Below, one piece after another: positions 26,935 through 35,476 of a DNA stretch of 64,000 bases; the first letter of the stretch is position 1; each line of letters begins with the position of its first letter. The DNA is from Chrysosporum bergii ANA360D (GTDB lineage Bacteria > Cyanobacteriota > Cyanobacteriia > Cyanobacteriales > Nostocaceae). The stretch lies in NCBI RefSeq assembly GCF_029891735.1, contig NZ_JANQDH010000032.1, positions 1 through 64,000 on the forward strand, in the 5' to 3' direction. The notes beneath the pieces are model-generated. The model was not told the DNA's origin. It made no database searches and worked only from the letters and a program-made list of their open reading frames with translations. The position numbers were made by a program, and so were the translations under genes.

Positions 26935-28041
26935 GTGGTGAAAGGCTTAAAAAATCTGTTGGGTAAATCTAATCGGGGTGTGGGTATTGAACTAGCACCG
27001 GAACGGGTGAATGTAGTTCAGCTACGTAAGCAGCGTCAGGGCTTAAAGATACAGTCCCTGGCATCAATACCAGTTCCCGATGGAGTAATGGTAGATGGTC
27101 AAATCGTGGACATTGTGACCATGGCGGATTTAATTAAACAAGCATTAGCTGAAAGTAAAATCAAAGCTTCTGCTGTGACTACTGGTATCCCAGGGAGAGA
27201 TACCCTCGTGCGGGTCATACCCATACCGGCTGAGTTAGATGACCAAGAACTCAGGGATATGGTGTTAAAGCATGAAGCGGGTTTGTATTTACCTTATCCT
27301 CTGGAGGAAGCTGATATAGATTATCAAAAACTTGGGTATTTTCTAGATGAGGACGACATTGAAAAAGTACAGGTTTTGTTAGTTGCCACCCGCAAGGAGG
27401 TGACAGATACCTATCTTACTACTTTTGAACAGGCAGGACTGCAAATCAATACTTTAGAAATTAACAGTTTTGCTTTAATTCGCACAATTCGTGACCAACT
27501 GCGACTATTTGGGATGCAGGAAGCGGCAGTATTAGTTGATATCGAGTTTGATAATACAGAAATAGCCATTGTCATTAATGGAGTGCCGCAATTTTCCCGC
27601 AGTGTACCCATTGGTACTTATCAAATGCAAATGGCTATCTGTAGGGCAATGAGTTTACCAACATCACGGGATATGGAATTATTAAAAGAAATGGTAATTC
27701 CTCCCAATCCTATGGATGGTGGACAAACCGGAGTTACTACAGCTAATCCCAGCATGGCAGCTTTATTGAGGGTTTTGGGAGAACTCACAGATGAGTTACG
27801 CCGTTCTGTGGACTTTTACCTTAGCCAAGTTCAAAATCTGGAAGTGGCGCAGGTTTTCTTGGCAGGTCCAGGGGGCGGACTGCAACAACTAGATGAGTTT
27901 TTTGCCCAAAGATTAAACTTACCCACTAGCCAAATAGATCCTTTTGAATCTTTGTCTTTACAACTTGATGAGGACAAATACGGGACTATAGAACGGTCTG
28001 GGTTGGGGACAGTACTTGGTTTAGGAATGCGGGAGGTGTAA
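26935..28041 (+). CDS. pilM: Type IV pilus assembly protein PilM
   Basis: Actin-like cytoplasmic protein that binds the N-terminus of PilN and links the pilus motor to the alignment complex. Motifs include GVGIELAPERVNVVQLR near the N-terminus (phosphate loop), DIEFDNTEIAIV and FLAGPGGGLQQLDEFF. I place the start at the GTG encoding MVKGLKNLLG (368 residues), since an upstream TTG would add ten unrelated residues. It is the first gene of pilMNOQ, 4 bp before pilN. This pilus drives motility and DNA uptake in cyanobacteria. Confidence 0.93.
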   Translation: MVKGLKNLLGKSNRGVGIELAPERVNVVQLRKQRQGLKIQSLASIPVPDGVMVDGQIVDIVTMADLIKQALAESKIKASAVTTGIPGRDTLVRVIPIPAELDDQELRDMVLKHEAGLYLPYPLEEADIDYQKLGYFLDEDDIEKVQVLLVATRKEVTDTYLTTFEQAGLQINTLEINSFALIRTIRDQLRLFGMQEAAVLVDIEFDNTEIAIVINGVPQFSRSVPIGTYQMQMAICRAMSLPTSRDMELLKEMVIPPNPMDGGQTGVTTANPSMAALLRVLGELTDELRRSVDFYLSQVQNLEVAQVFLAGPGGGLQQLDEFFAQRLNLPTSQIDPFESLSLQLDEDKYGTIERSGLGTVLGLGMREV

Positions 28042-28045
28042 GTAA

Positions 28046-28816
28046 ATGTATAGCTTAGATGTTAATTTTCTCAAAAATCGCCCAGAGTACCAACTAAAAG
28101 ACCCCAAAAGACCAAAAACTAACCAGCCACAGGGGGACTTAACAATCATGTATGTGGCATTTGCCATTGGTTTGAGTTGTCCGGCTTTTGTGGGCGCTGG
28201 TTGGTGGTTTTTACAGTCCCAGAATACTCAATTGCAGGAAAAAATCACACAACTAGACCAAGAAAACCTGCAATTAGATACAGAAATTGGCAATATTAAT
28301 AAAATACGGGAGGAAACCCAAAAAATAACCACAGAAACACAAGGTTTAGTCACGGTGTTTGACCAGATTCGCCCTTGGTCTGCTATGTTACAAGATTTAC
28401 GCGATCGCATCCCCACCAGTGTACAAATTGAAAATATCCAGCAAATTGCCTCCACTGCTGAATCAGAGGGAAAACCAGCCAGCAGTAAGGCGGGAGAATT
28501 AGAAATTACGGGGTTAGCTCGTTCTTTTAGCGATGTTAATGATTTTGTCTTGAGTTTGCAACAGTCTCAATTTTTGCAATCTTCCTCCAGCATAATTACT
28601 ACCGCTTCCTTAATAGAATTCCCCTTACCTCCTGGTAGTAATCAATCCCCTAATGATGAAAAAATTAAGCTGCCTAAAGTAGTTAAATATACTATTAAAT
28701 CAAGAGTGAGTGATGTTCCTGCTTCTCAGTTAATCAGAGAATTAGAGAAAAAAGGCGCAGTGGGGTTAGTAGCTAGAATTCGTAGTATCCAAAAAATAGG
28801 AGCCATTAGCCAATGA
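28046..28816 (+). CDS. pilN: Type IV pilus assembly protein PilN
   Basis: Inner-membrane bitopic protein of the pilus alignment subcomplex. The N-terminal MYSLDVNFLKNRP is the PilM-binding peptide region, followed by one membrane helix at about 34-54 and a coiled coil (about 58-95, QLQEKITQLDQENLQL). A ferredoxin-like periplasmic domain completes the 256 residues. Its stop overlaps the start of pilO by 4 bp, indicating coupled translation. Confidence 0.92.
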   Translation: MYSLDVNFLKNRPEYQLKDPKRPKTNQPQGDLTIMYVAFAIGLSCPAFVGAGWWFLQSQNTQLQEKITQLDQENLQLDTEIGNINKIREETQKITTETQGLVTVFDQIRPWSAMLQDLRDRIPTSVQIENIQQIASTAESEGKPASSKAGELEITGLARSFSDVNDFVLSLQQSQFLQSSSSIITTASLIEFPLPPGSNQSPNDEKIKLPKVVKYTIKSRVSDVPASQLIRELEKKGAVGLVARIRSIQKIGAISQ

Positions 28817-29583
28817 CGGCGAGTCAAGATTTTAATTTTGATCAACAAAGCGGGGAACTTGGTCAACCGTCTTACCCCGTGGTTTTTGGTGTCTCCCTCA
28901 ACCCCAAAAACATCAGTATTGCAGTGGCAGTTTTAGGGGTGCTGGGGGCAGTATATATGACATTAAATATGGTGATGCCAGCATGGGATATTTATCAGCA
29001 GAAACGAACACAAGCTAATGATTTACAAAGTCAAGTTGACCAAAAAAAAGTCAGTATTCAACAAATTGACCAAGTAAAGGCAGAATTAGCAGCAGCAAAG
29101 CTGCAAAGCTCCCAGGTGTTAAGTTTATTTGCTAATCCAACCAGTTTAAATACCCTGTTACTGGACCTAAACCGTTTAATTGAATCTACCAATGCTCGAG
29201 TTCGTGCTAATGGAGTTAGAGCTAGATTACAGAAGTTTGTACCTGTTTCATCAGAACCAGAAATAGTGAAAGATGGCTCACTAGGGGCTACTGTTGATGG
29301 CAAATTGAAACGCAGTATTATTAATGTGGAAATTGAAGGTACTTTTGAACAAACCCAATCAATTATGCGTAATATTGAGCGGTTGCAGCCATTGTTAATA
29401 ATTAAAAATTATCAAGCCAGTTTGTCTCCTCCACAACCGAATGATTCAAAAGAAGACGTGATTACCACAGGACCAGCACCCATTACTACTTCTTTTGATA
29501 TGGAGGCATTAATGCCACTCACACCAGAAGAAATGGCGGCGGTGGCTGCGGCGGCGGCCGCTGAAGCTGAAAAGAAACCATAA
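28813..29583 (+). CDS. pilO: Type IV pilus assembly protein PilO
   Basis: Partner of PilN in the inner membrane. It has an N-terminal cytoplasmic part, one transmembrane helix near 35-55 (ISIAVAVLGVLGAVYMTLNM), a coiled coil (QQKRTQANDLQSQVDQKKVS) and a periplasmic ferredoxin-like domain. The C-terminus is an unusual Ala/Glu-rich tail (AAVAAAAAAEAEKKP). No separate pilP gene follows; cyanobacteria generally lack one. Confidence 0.9.
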   Translation: MTASQDFNFDQQSGELGQPSYPVVFGVSLNPKNISIAVAVLGVLGAVYMTLNMVMPAWDIYQQKRTQANDLQSQVDQKKVSIQQIDQVKAELAAAKLQSSQVLSLFANPTSLNTLLLDLNRLIESTNARVRANGVRARLQKFVPVSSEPEIVKDGSLGATVDGKLKRSIINVEIEGTFEQTQSIMRNIERLQPLLIIKNYQASLSPPQPNDSKEDVITTGPAPITTSFDMEALMPLTPEEMAAVAAAAAAEAEKKP

Positions 29584-29610
29584 ATAGTGTTTTATTATGA
29601 GGAGTGAACT

Positions 29611-32046
29611 GTGAAACAAATTAATGGTAATGTTATTCTAGGTTGTGCTGCTTTGGTGTTGATAGCAAGCCAACCAGCTGCGGCACAAACTAACCAAATC
29701 ACTGGAGTTAAAGTCGTTTCTGTTGACGGTGTAGTTAGGGTGATCTTACAAACTTCTTCAGGGTCGCGATCGCAAGTTTTCACCACCAAAAGAGGTAATG
29801 CCTTAAGCTCAGATATTATTAATACTCAACTGCGTTTACCCCAAGGTAATAGTTTTCGTCAAGATAACCCCACTGGGGGAATTGCCTCAGTGGAAGTGAT
29901 ACAACTTGATGCCAACAGTGTGCGAGTGGTGGTGACAGGTAGTGATAACACCCCGTTAAATCAACCAGTAGCCCGCAACGACAACGGAATTACTCTCAGC
30001 TATACTCCATCTTCCACAGTATCAGCACCTCCCCCAGAGCAACCCAGCCCCAGGGTCTTAGTTCCTAACCCAGAAATTAGCATTGATGGCAGACCAGCCC
30101 TACCAGCCAGCCCTAATCAACCCCTCAGTCAAGCCCCTCCCTTTTTACCCAGAGCCGTCGCCCCACCAGTGGGAGATATTTCTGTTTCCACTACAGATGT
30201 ATCTCCTACCACCATTGATTTAGGCACTCAGCAAAGTTTACCCCGGTTAGTGTTGAGAGATGCACCAGTGCGCGATGTTTTGTCGTTGCTGGCTCGTGCT
30301 GCTGGGATGAATTTGGTTTATGCAGGGGGTGAAAAAGCTGCTAGTACTGAAGGCCAGCCCATCTCAGAAACAATATCCTTAGACATAGAAAATGAGCCAG
30401 TGCAAGATGTGTTTAACTACGTTTTGCGCCTCAGTGGTTTGGAAGCTAACCGCAGTGGACGCACCATTTTTGTCGCGTCTAGACTACCTAATTCCACCCG
30501 TGATGTGGTGATGCGTAGTTTGAGACTAAATCAGGTGACAGTGGGAGTTGCTCTTAATTTTTTAGTGGGCTTGGGGGCAGAAACAGCTGTTAGCCGAGAA
30601 CGACAACTTACCAGTGCAATACCTATACCTGTGGGAGGTGCTTCTAATACCGCAGTCACCCAAACCCAGACAACTACAGAAACCAAAGTTGAAACTCAAC
30701 GGGCTACCTTTACAGACTCAAAACCTTTACTGGGAGGTTTACAAGCGTTAGGAGACGAGCGCACTAATTCTCTGACCTTGATTGGTACACCCAAGATGGT
30801 TGAAATGGCCATAACTCAACTAACTCAGCTTGATATCCGTCGCCGTCAAGTTGCAGTTAACGTGAGGATTATTGATGTTAACCTTGCAGGTGGGCAAAAC
30901 CAAAATGCCAGTTTTTCTTTTGGTGTTGGCAATAATTTCTTTGTTAGTGATGGTGGAGCAGCTAGTTTAAACTTTGGTGGTGTTAATCCTCCTACTCGTT
31001 CACAAACAGTTAATAGTTTAACCACTCCAACAGTTATCCCAAATCCTTATTCACAATTTGAGGGTTTTATTGATCCAAATAACCCAATTCCCGTCCCAGG
31101 AACCGGCGTAGGTCAAGTAGTTATTGATAATGGGCGAATTACACAAAATCAGCCCGGAGGATCTGCATTGTTTCCCAGACCGGGTAGTGGGGTTTCAACA
31201 GATCCTTTTCAAGTAGGGATCAGGAGTATTACACAAGGAACACCCACTGTGACAACTATTACTGATGTTCCTGCTACTCCTCCGACTTTTGATGCTAATG
31301 GTAATATGACCAACCCTGGTACCCCCGCCACTACACAAGTTGAAACTACTCTGGGAACCCCAGGGACAATTGCAAATTCTTTGCCATCACTTTACCAGTA
31401 CCCCAAACGTCTCCTTGCTACTTTGCAAGCTCAAGTCATAAGCGGTAACGCCAAAATTTTGACTGACCCCACCTTAATTGTGCAAGAAGGTCAAGAGGCT
31501 AACTTAAAGCTGACTCAAGAGGTTGTAGGAAACATTAAAAGCGAAGTCACCCGTGGTGATGGAACTTCCATTCAAACTGTTACAGCTGAGAAAACAGATG
31601 TAGGTTTAAGTCTAGCTGTAAAAGTTGAGCGCATTGATGACAATGGTTTTGTTTCTTTATCAGTAGCACCTATTGTCAAAGCACCTCAATCTTCAGCTGT
31701 CATCAATGTTGGAGATAACAGCCAAACAATATTTTTGGTTTCAGAGCGATCGCTTAGATCCGGTGTAGTTCGCCTGCGAGATGGTCAAACCCTCATTCTT
31801 TCCGGTATCATTCAAGACCAAGACCGAACAACCGTTTCTAAACTGCCTATTTTAGGTGATCTTCCCCTCATTGGTTCCCTGTTTAGAAGAACAGAAAGAA
31901 CAAATGAGCGTCGGGAAGTAATAGTTTTACTTACGCCTCAAGTTATGGATGACTCGGAAAACTCGGCTTATGGCTACAACTACACCCCCAGCCCACAAGT
32001 CCGGCAAATACTTGAGCGCCGTGGGTTAAACACTCCCAGGCGTTAA
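29611..32046 (+). CDS. pilQ: Type IV pilus secretin PilQ
   Basis: Outer-membrane ring through which the pilus emerges. The order is: signal peptide (residues 1-25, ending AAA-QT), an AMIN domain (about 28-130) that likely binds peptidoglycan, a Pro-rich linker (130-200), an STN/N0 domain (about 205-290), N1-type domains, a Gly/Asn/Thr-rich insertion (about 430-590) and the secretin beta-barrel core (about 600-785) with VGLSLAVKVERI and LPILGDLPLIGSLFR. The start is a GTG with a GGAG site. 811 residues is typical for cyanobacteria. It ends the pil operon. Confidence 0.95.
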   Translation: MKQINGNVILGCAALVLIASQPAAAQTNQITGVKVVSVDGVVRVILQTSSGSRSQVFTTKRGNALSSDIINTQLRLPQGNSFRQDNPTGGIASVEVIQLDANSVRVVVTGSDNTPLNQPVARNDNGITLSYTPSSTVSAPPPEQPSPRVLVPNPEISIDGRPALPASPNQPLSQAPPFLPRAVAPPVGDISVSTTDVSPTTIDLGTQQSLPRLVLRDAPVRDVLSLLARAAGMNLVYAGGEKAASTEGQPISETISLDIENEPVQDVFNYVLRLSGLEANRSGRTIFVASRLPNSTRDVVMRSLRLNQVTVGVALNFLVGLGAETAVSRERQLTSAIPIPVGGASNTAVTQTQTTTETKVETQRATFTDSKPLLGGLQALGDERTNSLTLIGTPKMVEMAITQLTQLDIRRRQVAVNVRIIDVNLAGGQNQNASFSFGVGNNFFVSDGGAASLNFGGVNPPTRSQTVNSLTTPTVIPNPYSQFEGFIDPNNPIPVPGTGVGQVVIDNGRITQNQPGGSALFPRPGSGVSTDPFQVGIRSITQGTPTVTTITDVPATPPTFDANGNMTNPGTPATTQVETTLGTPGTIANSLPSLYQYPKRLLATLQAQVISGNAKILTDPTLIVQEGQEANLKLTQEVVGNIKSEVTRGDGTSIQTVTAEKTDVGLSLAVKVERIDDNGFVSLSVAPIVKAPQSSAVINVGDNSQTIFLVSERSLRSGVVRLRDGQTLILSGIIQDQDRTTVSKLPILGDLPLIGSLFRRTERTNERREVIVLLTPQVMDDSENSAYGYNYTPSPQVRQILERRGLNTPRR

Positions 32047-32078
32047 CATAAGCTAAGAGGAAATCCCCAGATATCCTG

Positions 32079-32106
32079 GTAGAGATGTTCCATAGAACGT
32101 CTCTAC
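32079..32106. repeat. GTAGAGACGTTC palindrome
   Basis: GTAGAGATGTTC-CATA-GAACGTCTCTAC gives a 12-bp stem with one G-T mismatch. It is the best copy of a dispersed family, with relatives at 22396-22421 and 50039-50066. It lies 32 bp after pilQ. Confidence 0.75.
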
Positions 32107-32122
32107 ATCACCAAATCAAACC

Positions 32123-32169
32123 AAGCCCGCATAAGCGAGTTTAATATTGTCAAGGCGGGATGTGGGCTT
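32123..32169 (+). terminator. Long hairpin downstream of pilQ
   Basis: AAGCCCGCAT pairs with ATGTGGGCTT (10 bp, one G-U) around a 27-base loop. A T-run follows at 32193-32198. It plausibly ends the pilMNOQ transcript. The remainder of 32170-32456 is AT-rich and probably holds the HU promoter. Confidence 0.4.
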
Positions 32170-32456
32170 GATGAAATATTCCTCCCGACCGCTTTTTTAT
32201 GTATTTATCACACTTTTTGTATAATCTAACTCAGATTAACTACTGAAAAAATAAAAAAAATGCTGAAATCTATATAAATTCATAGTTTCATGTATCCACT
32301 TCAGGCTACAACAATTTAGAATGATTCATTGAAAAGTCGAGCCTATGGGATGTATAGCCATTTTTTATGTGAATATTCCCAAAGGACGACTTTTAAATAA
32401 ATAAGTCCCTAGGGTGTAACGGTAGAAAATCTGAAGTAAACATCAAGGAGTTTGAT

Positions 32457-32789
32457 ATGAACAAGGGTGAATTAGTTGATGCAGTGTCCGACAAGGCAAG
32501 TATCACTAAAAAACAAGTTGATGCGGTGTTAACTGCCGCTTTAGAAACCATTATCGAAGCCGTGTCTTCTGGCGATAAAGTAACGCTAGTGGGATTTGGT
32601 TCTTTTGAGTCACGGGAACGTAAAGCCCGGGAAGGTCGTAACCCCAAAACCAACGAAAAGATGGAAATTCCCGCCACTAGGGTTCCTGCCTTCTCAGCTG
32701 GTAAACTGTTTAGAGAAAAGGTTGCACCCCCAAAAGCAACAGCAGAGGCCACAGAAGCCACAGAAGCCACAGAGGACACAGAAGAGTAG
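32457..32789 (+). CDS. hup: HU-family DNA-binding protein with acidic C-terminal repeat tail
   Basis: Nucleoid-associated histone-like protein. Residues 1-90 form a standard HU (MNKGELVDAVSDKASITKKQ, VGFGSFESRERKAREGRNP, PAFSAGKLFREKV). An extra tail follows, TEATEATEATEDTEE-like, built from 9-bp GCCACAGAA repeats at 32749-32783. Typical cyanobacterial HU stops near residue 94. The acidic tail could weaken DNA binding or bind partners (inference). GGAG precedes the ATG. Confidence 0.93.
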   Translation: MNKGELVDAVSDKASITKKQVDAVLTAALETIIEAVSSGDKVTLVGFGSFESRERKAREGRNPKTNEKMEIPATRVPAFSAGKLFREKVAPPKATAEATEATEATEDTEE

Positions 32790-32815
32790 ATGACGTTTTA
32801 AAGGACTTGTTATTG

Positions 32816-33901
32816 ATGCGGCAACCAGTTCACGGAGGAAATTTAGCTTGGGCGGCAGCAGTAGCTGGCTGTCCACCTGAAGCTATCCTGGATTTTTCTG
32901 CCAGCATCAGTCCACTGGGTCCACCAAATACGGTCATTGCTGCTATTCATGCGGAAATTAGTAATCTTAGGCACTATCCACCACCAGATTACAGTGAACT
33001 GAAACTTGCTCTAGGTTGCTTTCATCAACTACCGCCAGAATGGATTTTGCCTGGTAATGGTTCAGCAGAATTACTGACTTTAGCAGGTAGAGAGTTAGCA
33101 AATTTATCTACCACAATGTTAATTACTCCAGCCTTTGGCGATTATTACCGCACACTTAAGGCATACAACGCTAAAATTCTGGAGTTTCCTCTTTATTTAC
33201 AAACTGGCCAGTGGGGAGTAGGGAGTGGCCTTGAAAAGTTTATTCCCTTATCCCCGGCTACCAATTGTGGACTATTGCTGAATAATCCCCACAATCCCAC
33301 AGGTAAGTTATTCTCAAAAACGGAAATTTTGCCTTATTTAGAACGATATGCCTTGGTCGTGGTGGATGAAGCATTTATGGATTTTCTCCCCCCCCATGCA
33401 GAACAAAGCCTGATTGGGGAGGTAGAGAAATATCCTAATTTGGTAGTATTGCGATCGCTAACAAAATTTTACAGTCTACCAGGACTGAGATTAGGATATG
33501 CGATCGCACACCCTGACCGTCTTTCTTTGTGGCAAACATGGCGCGACCCTTGGCCAGTCAACACCCTAGCAGCCGCAGCCGCAATTGCGGCTATCCAAGA
33601 CCAAGAATTTCAACACCTCACCTGGGAATGGCTAACACCAGCCAGAAACCAACTTTTCCAAAGTTTAGCTACCATTCCAGGTTTACAACCCCAACCCAGT
33701 GTTGCCAACTTCCTACTAATTAAATCACAACAGTCTGGCTTGCACCTACAGCAACAACTACTCCAACATCACCAGATTTTAATTCGTGATTGCCTCAGCT
33801 TTAAAGAATTAGGTGATGGTTTCTTCCGGGTTGCTGTCCGTTGTCAGCTTGACAATCAACGTTTATCAACAGCACTACACGCCCTCACCCTCACCCAATA
33901 A
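32816..33901 (+). CDS. cobD: Threonine-phosphate decarboxylase (CobD-type PLP enzyme)
   Basis: Fold-type I aminotransferase-like enzyme that makes (R)-1-aminopropan-2-yl phosphate for the cobalamin nucleotide loop. The order is HGGNLAWAA, LDFSASISPLGPP, NNPHNPTGKL, VVDEAFMDFLP and the PLP lysine in SLTKFYSLPGLRLGY. It closely resembles HisC, but the HGGN start and DFSASI motif favour CobD. I chose the ATG for MRQPVHGGN over a TTG three codons earlier. The FAD oxidoreductase follows after 35 bp. Confidence 0.85.
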   Translation: MRQPVHGGNLAWAAAVAGCPPEAILDFSASISPLGPPNTVIAAIHAEISNLRHYPPPDYSELKLALGCFHQLPPEWILPGNGSAELLTLAGRELANLSTTMLITPAFGDYYRTLKAYNAKILEFPLYLQTGQWGVGSGLEKFIPLSPATNCGLLLNNPHNPTGKLFSKTEILPYLERYALVVVDEAFMDFLPPHAEQSLIGEVEKYPNLVVLRSLTKFYSLPGLRLGYAIAHPDRLSLWQTWRDPWPVNTLAAAAAIAAIQDQEFQHLTWEWLTPARNQLFQSLATIPGLQPQPSVANFLLIKSQQSGLHLQQQLLQHHQILIRDCLSFKELGDGFFRVAVRCQLDNQRLSTALHALTLTQ

Positions 33902-33936
33902 CCAATGACTGTTCGCTGTTCCCTTTCTTTTCATCA

Positions 33937-35391
33937 ATGACAATTGATTACGACTTAGTAATTATTGGTGGTAGTGTTGCTGGACGCTATGCAGCCCTAA
34001 TAGGAACCCAACTTAAAGCCACTGTCGCCTTAGTGGAACCTGAAATAAATTATGGATTTGCCCAACACCAAGCCCTCAGCGAAATCACCAACACATACCA
34101 TAAAATACATGACCTGACTGGTTTGGGTATATACACCGCACCATCGAACCCGTCAGAATCTTCTCAAATATCCCTGAGCGGTCCACAAGCCCACCTCTAC
34201 ACAGAAAGCGTCATTACCAACATCCAAGCCCAAACCTCTCCCCCCAACTTAGCAGCCCTGGGTGTAGATGTAATTTTAGGCAATGGTCAATTTCAAGCCT
34301 CACGCCATTTAGCCCTTGCAGTCAACCAACGCCTACTACGGGGGCGCACTTATTTACTAGCCAGTGGTTCCATCCCCACCATACCAGAAATCCCCGGATT
34401 ACAAACCACCGGCTACCTCACTTTATCTAACCTTTGGCAAACTCTCCAGCAACCGACATTACCGCAAAATTGGCTAATTATTGGGGGTATTCCCCAAAGT
34501 ATTCCAGCAGCCCAAACCCTAGCCCGCTGGGGTTGTCATGTGACTCTAGTAGTTAAATCTACATCTATCTTGCCCTACGCCGACCCAGAAACAGCCCACC
34601 TACTCCAAGCACAACTAGAAGCTGATGGTGTCCGCGTCCTCACCCAAAAACCAGTAACTCAAGTCAAACTGATAGACAATCAAAAATGGGTTCAAGCAGG
34701 AGATAAAGCCATTGCAACCGATGAAATCTTACTAGCAAGTGGACAACAACCAAACCTAGAATTTCTCAACTTAGCAGCAGTGGGGGTAAAGTGGCGGCAA
34801 AAGCGTTTATTGGTCAATGATAAATTACAAACCACCAACCCCCGTATTTATGCCTGCGGGGATGTGATAGGCGGTTATGATTTTACCAATGTTTCCTACT
34901 ACGAAGCCAGAACAGCTGTCAAAAATGCTTTGTTTTTTCCCACATTAGCAGTTAATTATGGACACATTCCCTGGTCTCTGTATTCTCATCCCTGTATAGC
35001 AGAAGTAGGTTTGACAGAAGCCCAAGCCAAACGCCAATATACACCAGATAAAATTTTAATTTTGCGCCAACATTATAAATCAATAGCAGCAGCCCACCTG
35101 AAAGATGAAATTGTAGGTATATGTAAATTAATAGTTCTTCCCAACGGGGAAATATTGGGAGGGTCACTACTAGGGGGAGAAGCAGCAGAATTAATTAACT
35201 TAATTTCCTTAGCCATCTCCCAAAAAGTTCCCATTCAAGAACTAGCAAATTTACCTTGTGTTTATCCCAGCTACTCAGAAATCATCACCAACACAGCTAC
35301 ACAGTGGAGTCAACAGAAATTAAACACCAACACCGCTATACAAGACCTTCTGGAAGGTTTCTTTTATTTCCGCCGCAATTGGAATTTATGA
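33937..35391 (+). CDS. FAD/NAD(P)-dependent oxidoreductase of the disulfide-reductase family, lacking the redox cysteines
   Basis: A 484-residue flavoprotein with FAD-binding IIGGSVAGRYAA (about 9-20), an NAD(P)-binding domain near 178-205, a second FAD motif IYACGDVIGGYD near 305-316 and a C-terminal dimerisation domain (HPCIAEVGLTEAQAKRQY). It resembles mercuric reductase or lipoamide dehydrogenase, but the helix that normally carries CxxxxC reads FAQHQALSEITNTYHK, so it cannot be a standard disulfide reductase. Substrate unknown. It is likely co-transcribed with cobD. Confidence 0.8.
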   Translation: MTIDYDLVIIGGSVAGRYAALIGTQLKATVALVEPEINYGFAQHQALSEITNTYHKIHDLTGLGIYTAPSNPSESSQISLSGPQAHLYTESVITNIQAQTSPPNLAALGVDVILGNGQFQASRHLALAVNQRLLRGRTYLLASGSIPTIPEIPGLQTTGYLTLSNLWQTLQQPTLPQNWLIIGGIPQSIPAAQTLARWGCHVTLVVKSTSILPYADPETAHLLQAQLEADGVRVLTQKPVTQVKLIDNQKWVQAGDKAIATDEILLASGQQPNLEFLNLAAVGVKWRQKRLLVNDKLQTTNPRIYACGDVIGGYDFTNVSYYEARTAVKNALFFPTLAVNYGHIPWSLYSHPCIAEVGLTEAQAKRQYTPDKILILRQHYKSIAAAHLKDEIVGICKLIVLPNGEILGGSLLGGEAAELINLISLAISQKVPIQELANLPCVYPSYSEIITNTATQWSQQKLNTNTAIQDLLEGFFYFRRNWNL

Positions 35392-35476
35392 ACTCAAAAT
35401 AGGCGAAACTCTATTGGAGCCAGTGGTAAGCTAGAGTACAGAATCTCTGACCCTTTACGCCGGTGAGTGTCAATCC

